Positions 1-9,460 of a stretch of DNA of 64,000 nucleotides are shown piece by piece. A program made the translations under genes and the position numbers. The notes beneath the pieces were generated by a model that was given only the letters and a program-made list of their open reading frames with translations, was not told the origin of the DNA and did no database searches. This DNA is from Candidatus Nitrosopumilus sp. (GTDB lineage Archaea > Thermoproteota > Nitrososphaeria > Nitrososphaerales > Nitrosopumilaceae), in NCBI GenBank assembly GCA_028351415.1, contig JAOMJV010000002.1, positions 34,410 through 98,409 on the forward strand, written 5' to 3'. Numbering within the stretch: position 1 is the stretch's first letter; every line of letters begins with the position of its first letter.

Positions 1-755
1 AGACCTCTAACGTAAACACATTGTTCTGGAGCAATTGCCATTTCTGAAGAATTAATTTTTCTATCTGTAAGTTTTGCTCCTGAATCTCTTACTATTGCAA
101 ATGGTCTTGATTCTGCACCTTCTCCCATCTTATGATTTGCAATTGTTGCAAGATTATCTACAACTGCTTGAAATGTAACTTTCAATGGATTTCCGTCTAG
201 ATCTTTTTTGGATCTCATATCTAAAACTGGTTCTATTCCTGCACATGATATTGCAACACCTGACGTTCCAATTCTCGCTGGCATTAATCTACTATCCACT
301 AAAATTACTCCAACATGAATTAGTAATTTCAAGAAAACTTTTCTTCGAATTTGTTCTGCAATTAGGTACGGTTCTGTTGGATATAGTATTGCTTTACCTT
401 TTTTTGCATTTGATTTATCAATTCCTGCATTAGGTGCCATGATGTTATCTGCTGATGTTATGACAAACCCTCCTATTCCTCCAAAAATTTTATCTGATTC
501 TCTAATTATTATTTCGGCAATTCCTGGTTTTAGTTGATATTCATCTGCTATCTTCATACCATATTCTGATGCTTTGATTTTCTCTAAATCAACAATTCTT
601 CCTTGTGAGTTTGAGATGTATTTTGTTGAAATTACTATGACGTCTCCTTCTTGTAATTTTGTTTCATTTTTTATCAAAGTATTTTCTAATTCCTCAAAAA
701 TATTAAATTCATTTTCCATTCTTTCTGCTAGTAGTGGTATTACTGTTAATTGCAC
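1..755 (-). CDS. cofE: Coenzyme F420-0:L-glutamate ligase, 3' end cut by the window
   Basis: CofE adds glutamate residues to the F420-0 side chain using GTP, completing the deazaflavin cofactor F420. About 251 residues are visible, close to the usual 250, so only a few C-terminal residues should lie outside the window. Family blocks are present: NAGID near the middle, then DSRLMPARIGTSG, then a DMRSKKDLDG segment and MGEGAE. I chose GTG at 755, because it gives the expected beta-strand start (QLTVIPLLAERMEN) and an in-frame stop lies just upstream. An internal ATG at 719 would trim that strand. It diverges from leuC. The DDN-like protein at 33368 could be an F420 user. Confidence 0.88.
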   Translation of the reverse strand, partial: MQLTVIPLLAERMENEFNIFEELENTLIKNETKLQEGDVIVISTKYISNSQGRIVDLEKIKASEYGMKIADEYQLKPGIAEIIIRESDKIFGGIGGFVITSADNIMAPNAGIDKSNAKKGKAILYPTEPYLIAEQIRRKVFLKLLIHVGVILVDSRLMPARIGTSGVAISCAGIEPVLDMRSKKDLDGNPLKVTFQAVVDNLATIANHKMGEGAESRPFAIVRDSGAKLTDRKINSSEMAIAPEQCVYVRG

Positions 756-797
756 AATATTCTTTAGGTTCTATTTCTTTTTTATTGTTCTGAAAAG

Positions 798-804
798 CTT
801 TTAA
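798..804 (+). promoter_or_regulatory. TATA-like box for the leuCD operon
   Basis: CTTTTAA lies 25-31 bases before the leuC ATG at 829. That is the distance expected if transcription starts at or next to the start codon, as in archaeal leaderless mRNAs. Inferred from spacing only. Confidence 0.45.
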
Positions 805-828
805 TCCTAAGAACAAACTTTTTGAATT

Positions 829-2100
829 ATGAATATAGTTGAGAAGATCCTTGCACGTGGATCAGGCAAGTCCTCAGTAGCACCTGATGATGTGGTTTTT
901 GCTGATGTTGATAAAGTAATGATGCACGATGTATCTGGACCTGGTGTTCTTAAGGTTTTTGACAAATTAAAAAAACAAGGAATTTCTGTTGATAAATTAT
1001 GGGATCCTACCAAAGTTTGGGTAGCTGAAGATCACTTTGTACCTTCAGCTGATAAAATGTCTGCTGAAAATATTGTAAAGTTGTCTAATTTTACAAAACA
1101 ATATGGTATTGAAAAACACTTCAAATATGGAATGGGTCAATACGGTATCTGCCATACTATCTCACATGAAGAAGCAATGGTAATGCCTGGTGATGTTTAT
1201 GTTGGCGGTGATTCCCATACAAACACAACTGGTGCTCTAGGGGCATTTGCATGTGGTTTAGGTCATACTGATATTGCATATGTCTTGTTACATGGAAATA
1301 TTTGGTTTAAAGTTCCTGAGACTTATTATTTCAAATTAAATGGAAAATTACCTGATCATGTAATGGCTAAAGATGTAATTCTAAAAATTATTGGGGATAT
1401 TGGAAATGATGGTGGTGCATACAGAACAATGCAATTTGGTGGAAGTGGAATTGATGAAATGTCTGTTGAAAGTAGATTGACTTTATGTAATATGACTACC
1501 GAAGCCGGAGCTAAAAATGGAATTGTAGAGCCAGATCAAAAAGTGGTTGATTATCTTTCCAAAAGAGGTGCCACAAATTTTAATTTAGTTACTGGCGATT
1601 CTGATGCCGAATATTCTAAAATATTTGAATATGAAAGTTCAGAAATGGAACCTATGATTTCAAAACCTTTCTCACCTGATAACACATGTGTTGTAGGTGA
1701 AGCTCCATCAGTTGAATTAGACAAATCATACATTGGTTCTTGCACTGGTGCAAAATACGAAGATTTAGAAGCTGCAGCAAAAATACTCAAAGGACGAAAA
1801 GTAAAGATTAGAACTGAAGTTTTACCCGCTGCCATTTCAATTTATCAACGTGCTATGGAAAATGGATTGTTGAAAATTTTCTTAGATGCTGGTGTTACAG
1901 TTGGTCCGCCTACTTGTGGTGCCTGCTGCGGTGCACATATGGGTGTGTTGGCAAAAGATGAAATTTGTATCAGCACAACTAATAGAAATTTTCCGGGACG
2001 AATGGGTCATGTTGACTCCCAAACCTATCTTTCATCCCCAATGGTTGCGGCAGCTTCTGCAGTAACTGGAAAAATTACTGATCCGAGGGATTTGCTATGA
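829..2100 (+). CDS. leuC: 3-isopropylmalate dehydratase/homoaconitase-family large subunit, archaeal short type
   Basis: This 423-residue aconitase-superfamily large subunit binds the [4Fe-4S] cluster that isomerises a 2-hydroxy-acid in 2-oxoacid chain elongation. Cluster ligands are visible as Cys305 (GSCTG) and Cys363/Cys366 (PTCGACCG). The length fits the archaeal LeuC/AksD/homoaconitase group, which is shorter than bacterial LeuC. Its stop overlaps the small-subunit start by four bases (ATGA), so the pair is co-translated. A longer paralogous pair follows directly, so the substrate is uncertain: isopropylmalate, methylmalate/citraconate (isoleucine) or homocitrate are all possible. Confidence 0.9.
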   Translation: MNIVEKILARGSGKSSVAPDDVVFADVDKVMMHDVSGPGVLKVFDKLKKQGISVDKLWDPTKVWVAEDHFVPSADKMSAENIVKLSNFTKQYGIEKHFKYGMGQYGICHTISHEEAMVMPGDVYVGGDSHTNTTGALGAFACGLGHTDIAYVLLHGNIWFKVPETYYFKLNGKLPDHVMAKDVILKIIGDIGNDGGAYRTMQFGGSGIDEMSVESRLTLCNMTTEAGAKNGIVEPDQKVVDYLSKRGATNFNLVTGDSDAEYSKIFEYESSEMEPMISKPFSPDNTCVVGEAPSVELDKSYIGSCTGAKYEDLEAAAKILKGRKVKIRTEVLPAAISIYQRAMENGLLKIFLDAGVTVGPPTCGACCGAHMGVLAKDEICISTTNRNFPGRMGHVDSQTYLSSPMVAAASAVTGKITDPRDLL

Positions 2101-2588
2101 GAGGAAATATCATAAAATACCCTCGTGATAACATTGACACTGATGTAATTATTCCTGGTCAATATCTCAAAGTACATGATTATGCGGAACTTGCAACTCA
2201 TGCTATGGAGGGACTGGATCCTGATTTTCATTCTAAAGTAAAAGAAGGTGATTTTATTTTATCTGGAAAGAATTTTGGATGTGGTTCTAGTAGAGAACAT
2301 GCTCCGATCGCATTATCTCATTGTGGTGTAAAAGCCATTCTTGCTTTGTCTTTTGCAAGAATTTTTTATCGAAATTCTGTTGATGGTGCATTCTTGCTAC
2401 CTATTGAAATTGATCAAGATGCATATGATGGAATTTCTGAAGGTGATGAGATTAATATTGATGTTTCAAAAAATGAAATAAAAAATATTACAAAAAATCA
2501 AACATACAAAATGAAACCTTTTTCTGAAATTATTGGAAAAATAATCGCAGCCGGTGGATTATTCAAGTATAAGCCAGATCAGGATTGA
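2097..2588 (+). CDS. leuD: 3-isopropylmalate dehydratase-family small subunit, archaeal type
   Basis: A 163-residue swivelling-domain subunit that pairs with the large subunit just upstream. The [11 protein letters not shown] motif near residue 60, which contacts the substrate, is intact. The length fits archaeal LeuD; bacterial LeuD is nearer 200. The start overlaps the leuC stop (ATGA) and the stop sits one base before the next gene's ATG at 2590, giving a tight four-gene leuC-leuD-leuC-leuD operon. Confidence 0.9.
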   Translation: MRGNIIKYPRDNIDTDVIIPGQYLKVHDYAELATHAMEGLDPDFHSKVKEGDFILSGKNFGCGSSREHAPIALSHCGVKAILALSFARIFYRNSVDGAFLLPIEIDQDAYDGISEGDEINIDVSKNEIKNITKNQTYKMKPFSEIIGKIIAAGGLFKYKPDQD

Positions 2589-2589
2589 A

Positions 2590-4005
2590 ATGGGAAAAAC
2601 ACTTTTTGAAAAAATTTGGGAATCTCATATTGTTGTTGAAAAACAAAATGAACCTGATTTAATTTACATCGATAGACATCTTGTACATGAAGTAACATCC
2701 CCTCAAGCATTTGACGGATTGCGTATGAATGATAGAAAAGTTAGACGTCCTGATTTGACCATTGCTACAATGGATCATAATGTTCCAACCACTGATCGTT
2801 CTTTACCTATGCTGGATCAAACTTCATCTATCCAAATTAAAACACTTGAAAATAATTGCAAAGATTTTGGAATCAAATTATTTGATATCAACAGCCCTAA
2901 TCAGGGAATTGTTCACGTGATTGGACCTCAATTAGGCATAACTTTACCTGGTTCTACCATTGTTTGTGGTGATAGTCACACCTCAACTCATGGAGCTTTT
3001 GGTGCACTAGCATTGGGAATTGGAACTAGTGAAGTTGAACATGTTTTGGCATCTCAAACGTTATGGTTAGAAAAACCAAAAACATTTGAAGTTAGAGTTG
3101 AAGGAAAACGAAAGAATACTCATGCCGTAACTGCAAAAGACATTATTCTTTCAATTATAAAAAATATTGGAACTGCTGGTGGAACTGGCACTGTTATTGA
3201 ATATCGTGGTGAGGGAATAAGTGATCTCTCTATGGATCAAAGAATGACAATTTGTAATATGTCCATTGAAGGAGGGGCACGTGCAGGATTAATTGCACCT
3301 GATGAAAAAACTTTTGATTATTTACGAAATAGAGAATACACTCCAAAAAATTATGAATCTCTTGTAAATTCTTGGAGAGATGATCTTAAAACCGACTCTG
3401 ATGCAACATTTGACAAACAATTTATTTTAGACATTAATGATATTGCTCCCCAAGTAAGTTGGGGAACTAACCCCGGAATGACTTGTGATGTGGATGAGCC
3501 TATTCCATCCCCTGATGAATTCTCCAACGGAGATCCTAATCAAAAGAAAGGTGCTGAAAAGGCACTTGAATACATGGATCTTAAACCTGGAACTATGATT
3601 GAAGATATTAAAATTGATAGAGTGTTTATTGGATCTTGTACTAATGCAAGATTAGAGGATCTTATTGAAGCATCTAAAATAATTCAAGGTCAAAAAGTTG
3701 ACTCAAATGTAAGTGCCATGGTAGTGCCTGGTTCACAGATGGTAAAAAAACAAGCTGAAGAAATGGGATTGGATAAAATTTTTATCGATGCTAATTTTGA
3801 ATGGAGGGAGGCTGGATGTAGTATGTGTCTGGGCATGAATCCTGATATTTTATCTCCTGGTGAAAGATGCGCTAGTACTTCAAATAGGAATTTTGAAGGT
3901 AGGCAAGGTAATGGAGGCCGAACTCATTTGGTTAGTCCCGTGATGGCCGCTGCTGCTGCAATTAATGGCCATTTTGTCGATGTTAGGAAATTGGATTTGA
4001 ATTAA
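2590..4005 (+). CDS. leuC: 3-isopropylmalate dehydratase large subunit, bacterial long type
   Basis: This 471-residue LeuC converts 2-isopropylmalate to 3-isopropylmalate in leucine synthesis. The N-terminus ([15 protein letters not shown]), the RRPD and DHNVPT blocks, and the cluster ligands in [12 protein letters not shown] and [12 protein letters not shown] match the bacterial-type enzyme. I start at ATG 2590, one base after the leuD stop, because an upstream in-frame ATG at 2554 would run back into leuD and add residues foreign to the family. It is clearly diverged from the 423-residue paralogue just upstream. This pair is the better candidate for true leucine synthesis. Confidence 0.92.
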   Translation: MGKTLFEKIWESHIVVEKQNEPDLIYIDRHLVHEVTSPQAFDGLRMNDRKVRRPDLTIATMDHNVPTTDRSLPMLDQTSSIQIKTLENNCKDFGIKLFDINSPNQGIVHVIGPQLGITLPGSTIVCGDSHTSTHGAFGALALGIGTSEVEHVLASQTLWLEKPKTFEVRVEGKRKNTHAVTAKDIILSIIKNIGTAGGTGTVIEYRGEGISDLSMDQRMTICNMSIEGGARAGLIAPDEKTFDYLRNREYTPKNYESLVNSWRDDLKTDSDATFDKQFILDINDIAPQVSWGTNPGMTCDVDEPIPSPDEFSNGDPNQKKGAEKALEYMDLKPGTMIEDIKIDRVFIGSCTNARLEDLIEASKIIQGQKVDSNVSAMVVPGSQMVKKQAEEMGLDKIFIDANFEWREAGCSMCLGMNPDILSPGERCASTSNRNFEGRQGNGGRTHLVSPVMAAAAAINGHFVDVRKLDLN

Positions 4006-4006
4006 A

Positions 4007-4591
4007 ATGAAACCATTTGAAAATGTAAAAAGTATTGTAACTCCACTTGATATGGTGAATGTTGACACTGATCAAATTATCCCAAAACAATTTTTAAAAT
4101 TAGTTCAAAAATCTGGATTTGGAAAATTCTTATTTTTTAATTGGAGATATGATGAAAATAAAAATATAAAATCTGATTTTATATTAAATGATTCAAAATG
4201 TGCTGGTTCAAAAATTCTAGTAGCCGGCGATAATTTTGGATGCGGTTCTAGTAGGGAGCATGCTGTATGGGCTTTAGATGATTATGGTTTTTCTGTAATT
4301 ATTTCTTCATCTTTTGCAGATATTTTCTTTAGTAACTGTTTCAAAAATGGAATATTGCCAATTTCATTGGACCCAAAAATAGTGGAAAAATTATTACAGG
4401 AAACTAATTCTGTTGAGGTTGATTTGGAAAATCAAATTATTAAAACTTCTTCTGAAGATATACCATTTCAAATTAACTCTCACAAGAAAAAAATTCTTCT
4501 AGAGGGATTGGATGATATTGCACAAACTTTTCAATTCGAAGATAAGATACGTGCATTTGAAGAAAAATCTATAATCCCATCTGTTTTATGA
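4007..4591 (+). CDS. leuD: 3-isopropylmalate dehydratase small subunit, bacterial type
   Basis: A 194-residue LeuD with DTDQIIPKQFLK near residue 21 and the [10 protein letters not shown] substrate loop near residue 75. The length and the C-terminal extension fit bacterial-type LeuD, the partner of the 471-residue LeuC one base upstream. The last 23 bases overlap the 3' end of the convergent nucleotidyltransferase gene. The two paralogous pairs are assembled in series. Confidence 0.9.
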   Translation: MKPFENVKSIVTPLDMVNVDTDQIIPKQFLKLVQKSGFGKFLFFNWRYDENKNIKSDFILNDSKCAGSKILVAGDNFGCGSSREHAVWALDDYGFSVIISSSFADIFFSNCFKNGILPISLDPKIVEKLLQETNSVEVDLENQIIKTSSEDIPFQINSHKKKILLEGLDDIAQTFQFEDKIRAFEEKSIIPSVL

Positions 4592-5288
4592 TTTTCGTTA
4601 CTAGTTTGTCGTTTCTCTCTAAAACCATTGGTGATTCTGCATCAATCCATTCTTTTTCTTCTATATCGTAAGCACTTACTTTATCCTCTTTTGATAATTG
4701 TTGTAGAATGTCATATGATAGATTGATCTGTTTTTCATTTTTCATTTTCTTTATTTTTGTAATGACGTCCTTTCCAAGAATATAGATCCCTAGACATTCT
4801 GATAATTGTAATTTCATTGTTGGTTTTTCTTTAAACTCTTTGATTATCCCATTCTCGACTATTGCAAAACCTGTTTCTTCTTTTCTTTTTGTTCTGGTGG
4901 CAATACATGCGGAACTATTTTTTTCTTTGAATATATTTCTCATTTTTTTTATATCTACTGCACATAGATTATCTACAAACCATAATAGAAATTCTGATTC
5001 ATCTTTGAGATCTTTCTCGATGTGAAGTAAATCCCCTCCCGTACCACTTTGCGAATCTTGAATAAATTTAATATTTTTTTGATTTCCATAGTAGTTTTTA
5101 ATTTGACCTCCTAGGCCCTCATAATCTGAAATTATGATTATTTCTTTTATGAAATTAAATGATTTTAGATATCTTACAACATAATCTACAATTGGTTTTC
5201 CGTTAATTGGAGTCATTGCTTTTGGAAAATATTCTGTATATGGTTTTCCTCTGGTGCCTTTACCACCTGCTAAAATTATAGCCTTCAC
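4569..5288 (-). CDS. Sugar-phosphate nucleotidyltransferase
   Basis: A 239-residue GT-A-fold nucleotidyltransferase of the NTP_transferase family (glucose-1-phosphate thymidylyl-/uridylyltransferase type). It makes nucleotide sugars for surface glycans or glycosylation. The pyrophosphorylase signature LAGGKGTRGKPYTEYFPKAM is at residues 6-25, and VDN near residue 96 supplies a metal-binding Asp. No left-handed beta-helix domain follows, so acetyltransferase activity is not expected. It starts three bases after rps9 and looks like the last gene of the ribosomal operon. The exact nucleotide and sugar cannot be read from sequence. Confidence 0.82.
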   Translation of the reverse strand: MKAIILAGGKGTRGKPYTEYFPKAMTPINGKPIVDYVVRYLKSFNFIKEIIIISDYEGLGGQIKNYYGNQKNIKFIQDSQSGTGGDLLHIEKDLKDESEFLLWFVDNLCAVDIKKMRNIFKEKNSSACIATRTKRKEETGFAIVENGIIKEFKEKPTMKLQLSECLGIYILGKDVITKIKKMKNEKQINLSYDILQQLSKEDKVSAYDIEEKEWIDAESPMVLERNDKLVTKIIKQMGL

Positions 5289-5291
5289 AGT

Positions 5292-5741
5292 CTAACGGTA
5301 TGATTTCTGCTTTCTTCTTCTTGCACCAGGTCCGCCAAATTTCTTTGGTTCTTTTTGTCTGGCATCTCCACTTACTAGGTATTTATCAAAATCATCGATT
5401 CGTTTTCTTAAGTCCTCTCTAGTTGATTTTGGAAATGGATGGTCTTTTGGTTCTTTTTTAGATTTTGTCCAACCTATGAGTGCTCTAGTAATTCCAGTTG
5501 CAATTGCACTGGCTTGACCCATAAAGCCCCCGCCTGTTACTCTGACTGAGATATCTATTTTCTCTCTTAGATCCCCTGTAATTTCGAGTGGTGCTAAAAT
5601 AACTTCACGAGCAGTTTCTTGTGGGATCATTTCAACTGGAACATTGTTAATTCTAACTTTGCCGACACCTTTTGTAATGTACACATGTGCACTAGCTGTT
5701 TTTCTAGTTGCAAAATAAATTTCAGTTTTTGGAGTTGTCAT
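5292..5741 (-). CDS. rps9: 30S ribosomal protein uS9
   Basis: A 149-residue uS9. The C-terminal basic tail ending in RRRKQKSYR, which reaches the P-site tRNA, is present, as is the core GGGFMGQASAIATGITRAL block. The start overlaps the end of rpl13 by four bases. Gene order rpoD-rpl18e-rpl13-rps9 is the classic archaeal arrangement. The rpoN and rpoK genes that often follow rps9 are not here; a nucleotidyltransferase follows instead. Confidence 0.96.
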   Translation of the reverse strand: MTTPKTEIYFATRKTASAHVYITKGVGKVRINNVPVEMIPQETAREVILAPLEITGDLREKIDISVRVTGGGFMGQASAIATGITRALIGWTKSKKEPKDHPFPKSTREDLRKRIDDFDKYLVSGDARQKEPKKFGGPGARRRKQKSYR

Positions 5742-6247
5742 TCAGTCCACCCTATTACTCTACATATCTCTGCTAATGGTGTATAATTAGATGCTGCTCT
5801 TGTGATTAGTGCTTTTTCAAATTGAATTTTTTCAATTGGTTTTGTGTCGTTTGGTGCTCCGATATATGTTCGAAGTCTTGCAAATGCTAGTTTACCTGAT
5901 GGTTTTCTATCAAATGGTAACATTTGCCGAATCATTTTTGCCATCATTGTATCTGGTCTTCTATAGTGGACTGGTCCGTGCTTATAGTTGATGATACTGT
6001 TAATCTCTAAAAATTCTCTATACTCTCTAATTTGTGTCTCTCTTTTTCCACTCATCATAATTTTTTCACAATTAACAACTGTAACTCTTTGTCCTTGCAA
6101 TAGTAATTTTGCAACATTTGATGCCAATCTACCTGCAATGTGATTTGTTGCATCGACAACAACTGGTCTATCTACTCTGATAACAATTTCTTGCTTAGAA
6201 GTATTTGAATTTCTTCCAGCAGGTTTGTTAATTCTTCCATTAGCCAA
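5738..6247 (-). CDS. rpl13: 50S ribosomal protein uL13
   Basis: A 169-residue uL13 with the N-terminal VVDATNHIAGRLAS block and the central RGPVHYRRPDT-like segment (here GPVHYRRPDTMMAKM). It carries about 20 extra polar residues before the conserved domain compared with typical archaeal uL13. It overlaps rpl18e by eight bases and rps9 by four, so translation is coupled through the operon. Confidence 0.95.
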   Translation of the reverse strand: MANGRINKPAGRNSNTSKQEIVIRVDRPVVVDATNHIAGRLASNVAKLLLQGQRVTVVNCEKIMMSGKRETQIREYREFLEINSIINYKHGPVHYRRPDTMMAKMIRQMLPFDRKPSGKLAFARLRTYIGAPNDTKPIEKIQFEKALITRAASNYTPLAEICRVIGWTE

Positions 6248-6587
6248 GTAGTACGACTCCTTTACCTGTAGGGTTTTGTTTGATTAAATCTAAATATGAA
6301 ATTATTTTTCCACCATTTTCTAATACTTTAGCTGCTGCGGAGTTTGAAATTGAAAATGAACATAATGTAATTTTATGTGATATGGCTCCTGTTCCTAGAA
6401 CTTTGCCTGGAAATACAACTGTATCATTCTCTTTAGTTAGTTGACTGATTCTATTTACATTGATGTCTCTTCTTGCTATTGATGGTTTTAATGCATATTC
6501 TGCTAATTTACGCCAAATTGGGGCATCGTTTGTAACTGATGCTTTTCTAAGATCGCTTGCCATTCTAATAACAACTTGATTTGTCAT
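6240..6587 (-). CDS. rpl18e: 50S ribosomal protein eL18 (L18e)
   Basis: A 115-residue archaeal/eukaryotic eL18. The block WRKLAEYALKPSIARRDINVNRIS and the later VVFPGKVLGTGAI are characteristic. It follows rpoD by 44 bases and overlaps rpl13. The length is normal for archaea. Confidence 0.94.
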   Translation of the reverse strand: MTNQVVIRMASDLRKASVTNDAPIWRKLAEYALKPSIARRDINVNRISQLTKENDTVVFPGKVLGTGAISHKITLCSFSISNSAAAKVLENGGKIISYLDLIKQNPTGKGVVLLG

Positions 6588-6631
6588 GTGAATAATACGC
6601 CTTAAAACCCAAATATAATGTCTATGTTCTA

Positions 6632-7270
6632 CTATTCTTCAATTTTGTTGATCATGTCTTTGAATTCAACAATTTTGTTAGATACTTCTTCTACGCCTGC
6701 AAGGATAATTTGTTCTGGAGTTAATGCTCCTGTGGACTCTACTGTTAGAATTTTCTCATTTTCTTTATCTGAATCTATGAGTGTTGATATATTTGCTGAG
6801 TTCCATTTTGCATGTTCTGTTCCTCTTCCCAATCTTGCATAACATTCAATTTTAATTTCTTGACCTGGAGCTAATTGTATAATTGGAATTTTATCTGCAG
6901 ATGGTTTTACTGTATCGTCTTCAGATGATAATTCACCAGATAATACAGTTCTAGTTTCTTCTGATACTCCTGAGTCTAAAACTAGTAAAACTTTACAGTT
7001 TGAACAACCTGATTCGGTTTTACAGTCACACTTTGATGGTTCATTAAATCTTTTCAAATCTGTTTTTAATGGAATTAACCCTAATCTGTGTGCTAAACCT
7101 TCATCTGGTAATACTGATGTGTTTGAAATAATGTCTACTGTATCTACTGCAAAAACTGGAACACCGTTTAAGCATACACGTCTAAGTGCATTTGCATATT
7201 GTAATGGAACCCCTTTCAGCTTTATAGATATTTTTTCAGAATCTTTTGTAATTACGTCTAATGATGACAA
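6632..7270 (-). CDS. rpoD: DNA-directed RNA polymerase subunit D
   Basis: This 212-residue subunit D is the archaeal equivalent of Rpb3/alpha and nucleates polymerase assembly with subunit L. The alpha-motif YANALRRVCLNGVPVFAVDTVDI is at residues 25-47. A Cys cluster (CDCKTESGCSNC) lies in the insert domain that carries an Fe-S cluster in some archaea, so cluster binding here is plausible but unproven. The start is TTG at 7270, the only start that gives the expected N-terminal strand. First gene of its operon, diverging from SBDS. Confidence 0.95.
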   Translation of the reverse strand: MSSLDVITKDSEKISIKLKGVPLQYANALRRVCLNGVPVFAVDTVDIISNTSVLPDEGLAHRLGLIPLKTDLKRFNEPSKCDCKTESGCSNCKVLLVLDSGVSEETRTVLSGELSSEDDTVKPSADKIPIIQLAPGQEIKIECYARLGRGTEHAKWNSANISTLIDSDKENEKILTVESTGALTPEQIILAGVEEVSNKIVEFKDMINKIEE

Positions 7271-7357
7271 ATCTTGTTAAAAATTAGCAAAGTGCACATA
7301 AAAATCTAGCTAGTTTTACGTATAGATAAATAGTAAATTAAAATATATAATTTAGAA

Positions 7358-8044
7358 ATGGCTGATACTACTTTAGTTAGATATTCTTTTGAAGGTGAAA
7401 AATTTGAGATTTTAGTAAAACCTGATCCTGCTTTGGAGTATAAGCTAGGTAAGAAAAAAGATCTTTCATCAGTTTTGATATCTGATGAAATTTACACTGA
7501 TTATGGAAAAGGCACTAAGCCATCTACTGAAAAATTACTTGCAGCTTTTAAAACTGAAGATAAAACTGAAATTGCTCAAATAATGTTTGAGAAAGGCGAT
7601 CTAAATCTTACAACCGATCAAAGAAGAAAAATGGTTGATCAAAAAAGAAAACAAATTGTTGAATTTATTGCTAAAACATATGTTGATCCTAGAACTCATT
7701 TGCCCCATCCTCCATTACGAATTGAATTAGCCCTGAAAGATGGTCGTGTCACAATCGATCCTCAGAAAGGTGTAGAAGAACAAGTATCTGAAATTGTGGA
7801 TAAACTACGTTCGATTATTGCTTTAAAATCTGAAAATCTACAATTGGAAATTATAATACCTGCACAATATGCTTCACAATCTTATTCTGTTTTGAAATCT
7901 GTTGGCTCTCTAAAAAAAGAAGAATGGCAAAATAATGGTTCATTAAAAGCAATACTTGAAATACCGGCAGCAGCCAGACCAAACGTGATTGATAAATTGG
8001 GTTCTATTACAAAGGGTTCTGCATCTGTTGAGGTAATGAAATAA
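7358..8044 (+). CDS. SBDS/Sdo1 ribosome maturation protein
   Basis: A 228-residue member of the Shwachman-Bodian-Diamond syndrome protein family, which in eukaryotes helps release the anti-association factor from the large subunit. The three-domain length is typical, with the block QIMFEKGDLNLTTDQRRKMVDQKRKQIV near residues 80-110 and the repeat ARTYVDPRTHLPHPP-like segment after it. It heads the archaeal exosome operon, and its stop overlaps the rrp4 start (TAATG). This SBDS-exosome linkage is widespread in archaea. Confidence 0.95.
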   Translation: MADTTLVRYSFEGEKFEILVKPDPALEYKLGKKKDLSSVLISDEIYTDYGKGTKPSTEKLLAAFKTEDKTEIAQIMFEKGDLNLTTDQRRKMVDQKRKQIVEFIAKTYVDPRTHLPHPPLRIELALKDGRVTIDPQKGVEEQVSEIVDKLRSIIALKSENLQLEIIIPAQYASQSYSVLKSVGSLKKEEWQNNGSLKAILEIPAAARPNVIDKLGSITKGSASVEVMK

Positions 8045-8724
8045 TGGCAGATAGGAGAAAATATGTTATTCCTGGTGATGTTGTTACTAGTGGACCTTTC
8101 AGACCTGAACAAAATGTTATACTTGAAGGAAACGATATAATTTCTACAGTTGTTGGTATTTCTGAAATTTATGATGATTCTGTTAAAGTCATTCCTTTAA
8201 CTGGAAAATATCTTCCAAAAATTGATGATCTTGTTATTGGTAAAGTAGTTTCTCATACTTCATTGTCTTGGGAATTAGATATCAATTCATGTTATATTGG
8301 ATTTTTACCTGCAATGGATGTCTTTGGACGTGATTTCTCTACACATTCTGATGAACTTTCAAGTAAACTCAAAACGGGAGATCTTGTAGCTGCTAGAATT
8401 GCTAATTTTGACAGAACAAGAGATCCTCTCATAACCATCTCTGATAGGGACTTGGGTAAAATTGATGATGGTGTATTGGTAAAAATTTCAACAAGTAAAG
8501 TTCCACGATTAATTGGAAAGAAGGGTAGCATGATCCAGATGATTGAAAATGGTACAAACGCAGCAGTAACAATTGGTCAAAATGGCTGGGTTGTAGTTGC
8601 ATGTGAATCCGCTGAAGGCTTATCCAAAGCTAAAAAAGCAATTGAGATGGTTAATGAAAAAGCACATATTGCTAACCTTACTGATTTAATTCAAGATATG
8701 TTAAATGAAAAGGACGAATCATAA
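8044..8724 (+). CDS. rrp4: Exosome complex RNA-binding subunit Rrp4
   Basis: A 226-residue cap subunit of the archaeal exosome. In order it has an N-terminal domain with a PGD turn near residue 10, an S1 domain (DLVIGKVVSHTSLSWELDI) and a KH domain (PRLIGKKGSMIQMIENGT). The cap guides RNA into the Rrp41/Rrp42 ring. Overlaps SBDS by one base; its stop and the rrp41 start share one base (TAATG). Confidence 0.95.
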   Translation: MADRRKYVIPGDVVTSGPFRPEQNVILEGNDIISTVVGISEIYDDSVKVIPLTGKYLPKIDDLVIGKVVSHTSLSWELDINSCYIGFLPAMDVFGRDFSTHSDELSSKLKTGDLVAARIANFDRTRDPLITISDRDLGKIDDGVLVKISTSKVPRLIGKKGSMIQMIENGTNAAVTIGQNGWVVVACESAEGLSKAKKAIEMVNEKAHIANLTDLIQDMLNEKDES

Positions 8725-9458
8725 TGGGTGGAAGAGATGCAACCATGGTCCTATTGGACGAGAACGGCATTCGCTGTGACGGACGTAAAATAGATGAACC
8801 CCGAAAAATTGTGATTAAAGCAGGCGGATTAAAAAACGCTGACGGTTCTGCATATATTGAATTTGGCGATAACAAAATCTTAGTTGGTGTCTTTGGACCA
8901 AGAGATGTTCACCCAAAACACATGTCAAATACTGATACTGGAATTTTAAGAGTTAGATATCACATGGAACCATTTTCTGTTGGTGAAAGAAAAAGACCGG
9001 CACCTTCAAGAAGAGAAATTGAAATTTCCAAAGTAATCAAAGAAGCACTAGAACCTGCAGTAATGTTGGAGAAATTCCCAAGAACTGCAGTTGATGTATT
9101 TATTGAAGTTTTACAAGCTGACGGTGGAACTAGATGTGCTGCCCTTACTGCAGCATCTGTTGCATTAGCTGATGCTGGTATTCCAATGAGGGATATGGTT
9201 GCAGCAATTGCTTCAGGTAAAGTCGCAGATACTATTGTTCTTGATGTTAACAATGAAGAAGACCAAGCAGGTCAAGCCGACATGCCTATTGGATATATGC
9301 CAAGTCTTAAGAAAATTACATTATTACAATTAGATGGTGTTTTAACTCCTGAAGAATACAAAAAATGTGTAGATGTTGGAGTCAAAGGATGCGAAGTTGT
9401 TTACGAACTTCAAAAGAAAGCGCTACATGACAAATATTTTGGAAATAGGAGCAATTAG
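8724..9458 (+). CDS. rrp41: Exosome catalytic subunit Rrp41
   Basis: A 244-residue RNase PH-fold subunit, the phosphorolytic 3'-5' exonuclease of the archaeal exosome. Visible features are the N-terminal GIRCDGRK, the RNA-binding RYHMEPFSVGERKRPAPSRREIEISKVI stretch, and the DGGTRCAALTAASVAL and phosphate/metal-site segments, including MPIGYMPS near residue 190. Catalytic acidic residues are in the usual region. Embedded between rrp4 and rrp42. Confidence 0.96.
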   Translation: MGGRDATMVLLDENGIRCDGRKIDEPRKIVIKAGGLKNADGSAYIEFGDNKILVGVFGPRDVHPKHMSNTDTGILRVRYHMEPFSVGERKRPAPSRREIEISKVIKEALEPAVMLEKFPRTAVDVFIEVLQADGGTRCAALTAASVALADAGIPMRDMVAAIASGKVADTIVLDVNNEEDQAGQADMPIGYMPSLKKITLLQLDGVLTPEEYKKCVDVGVKGCEVVYELQKKALHDKYFGNRSN

Positions 9459-9460
9459 AT

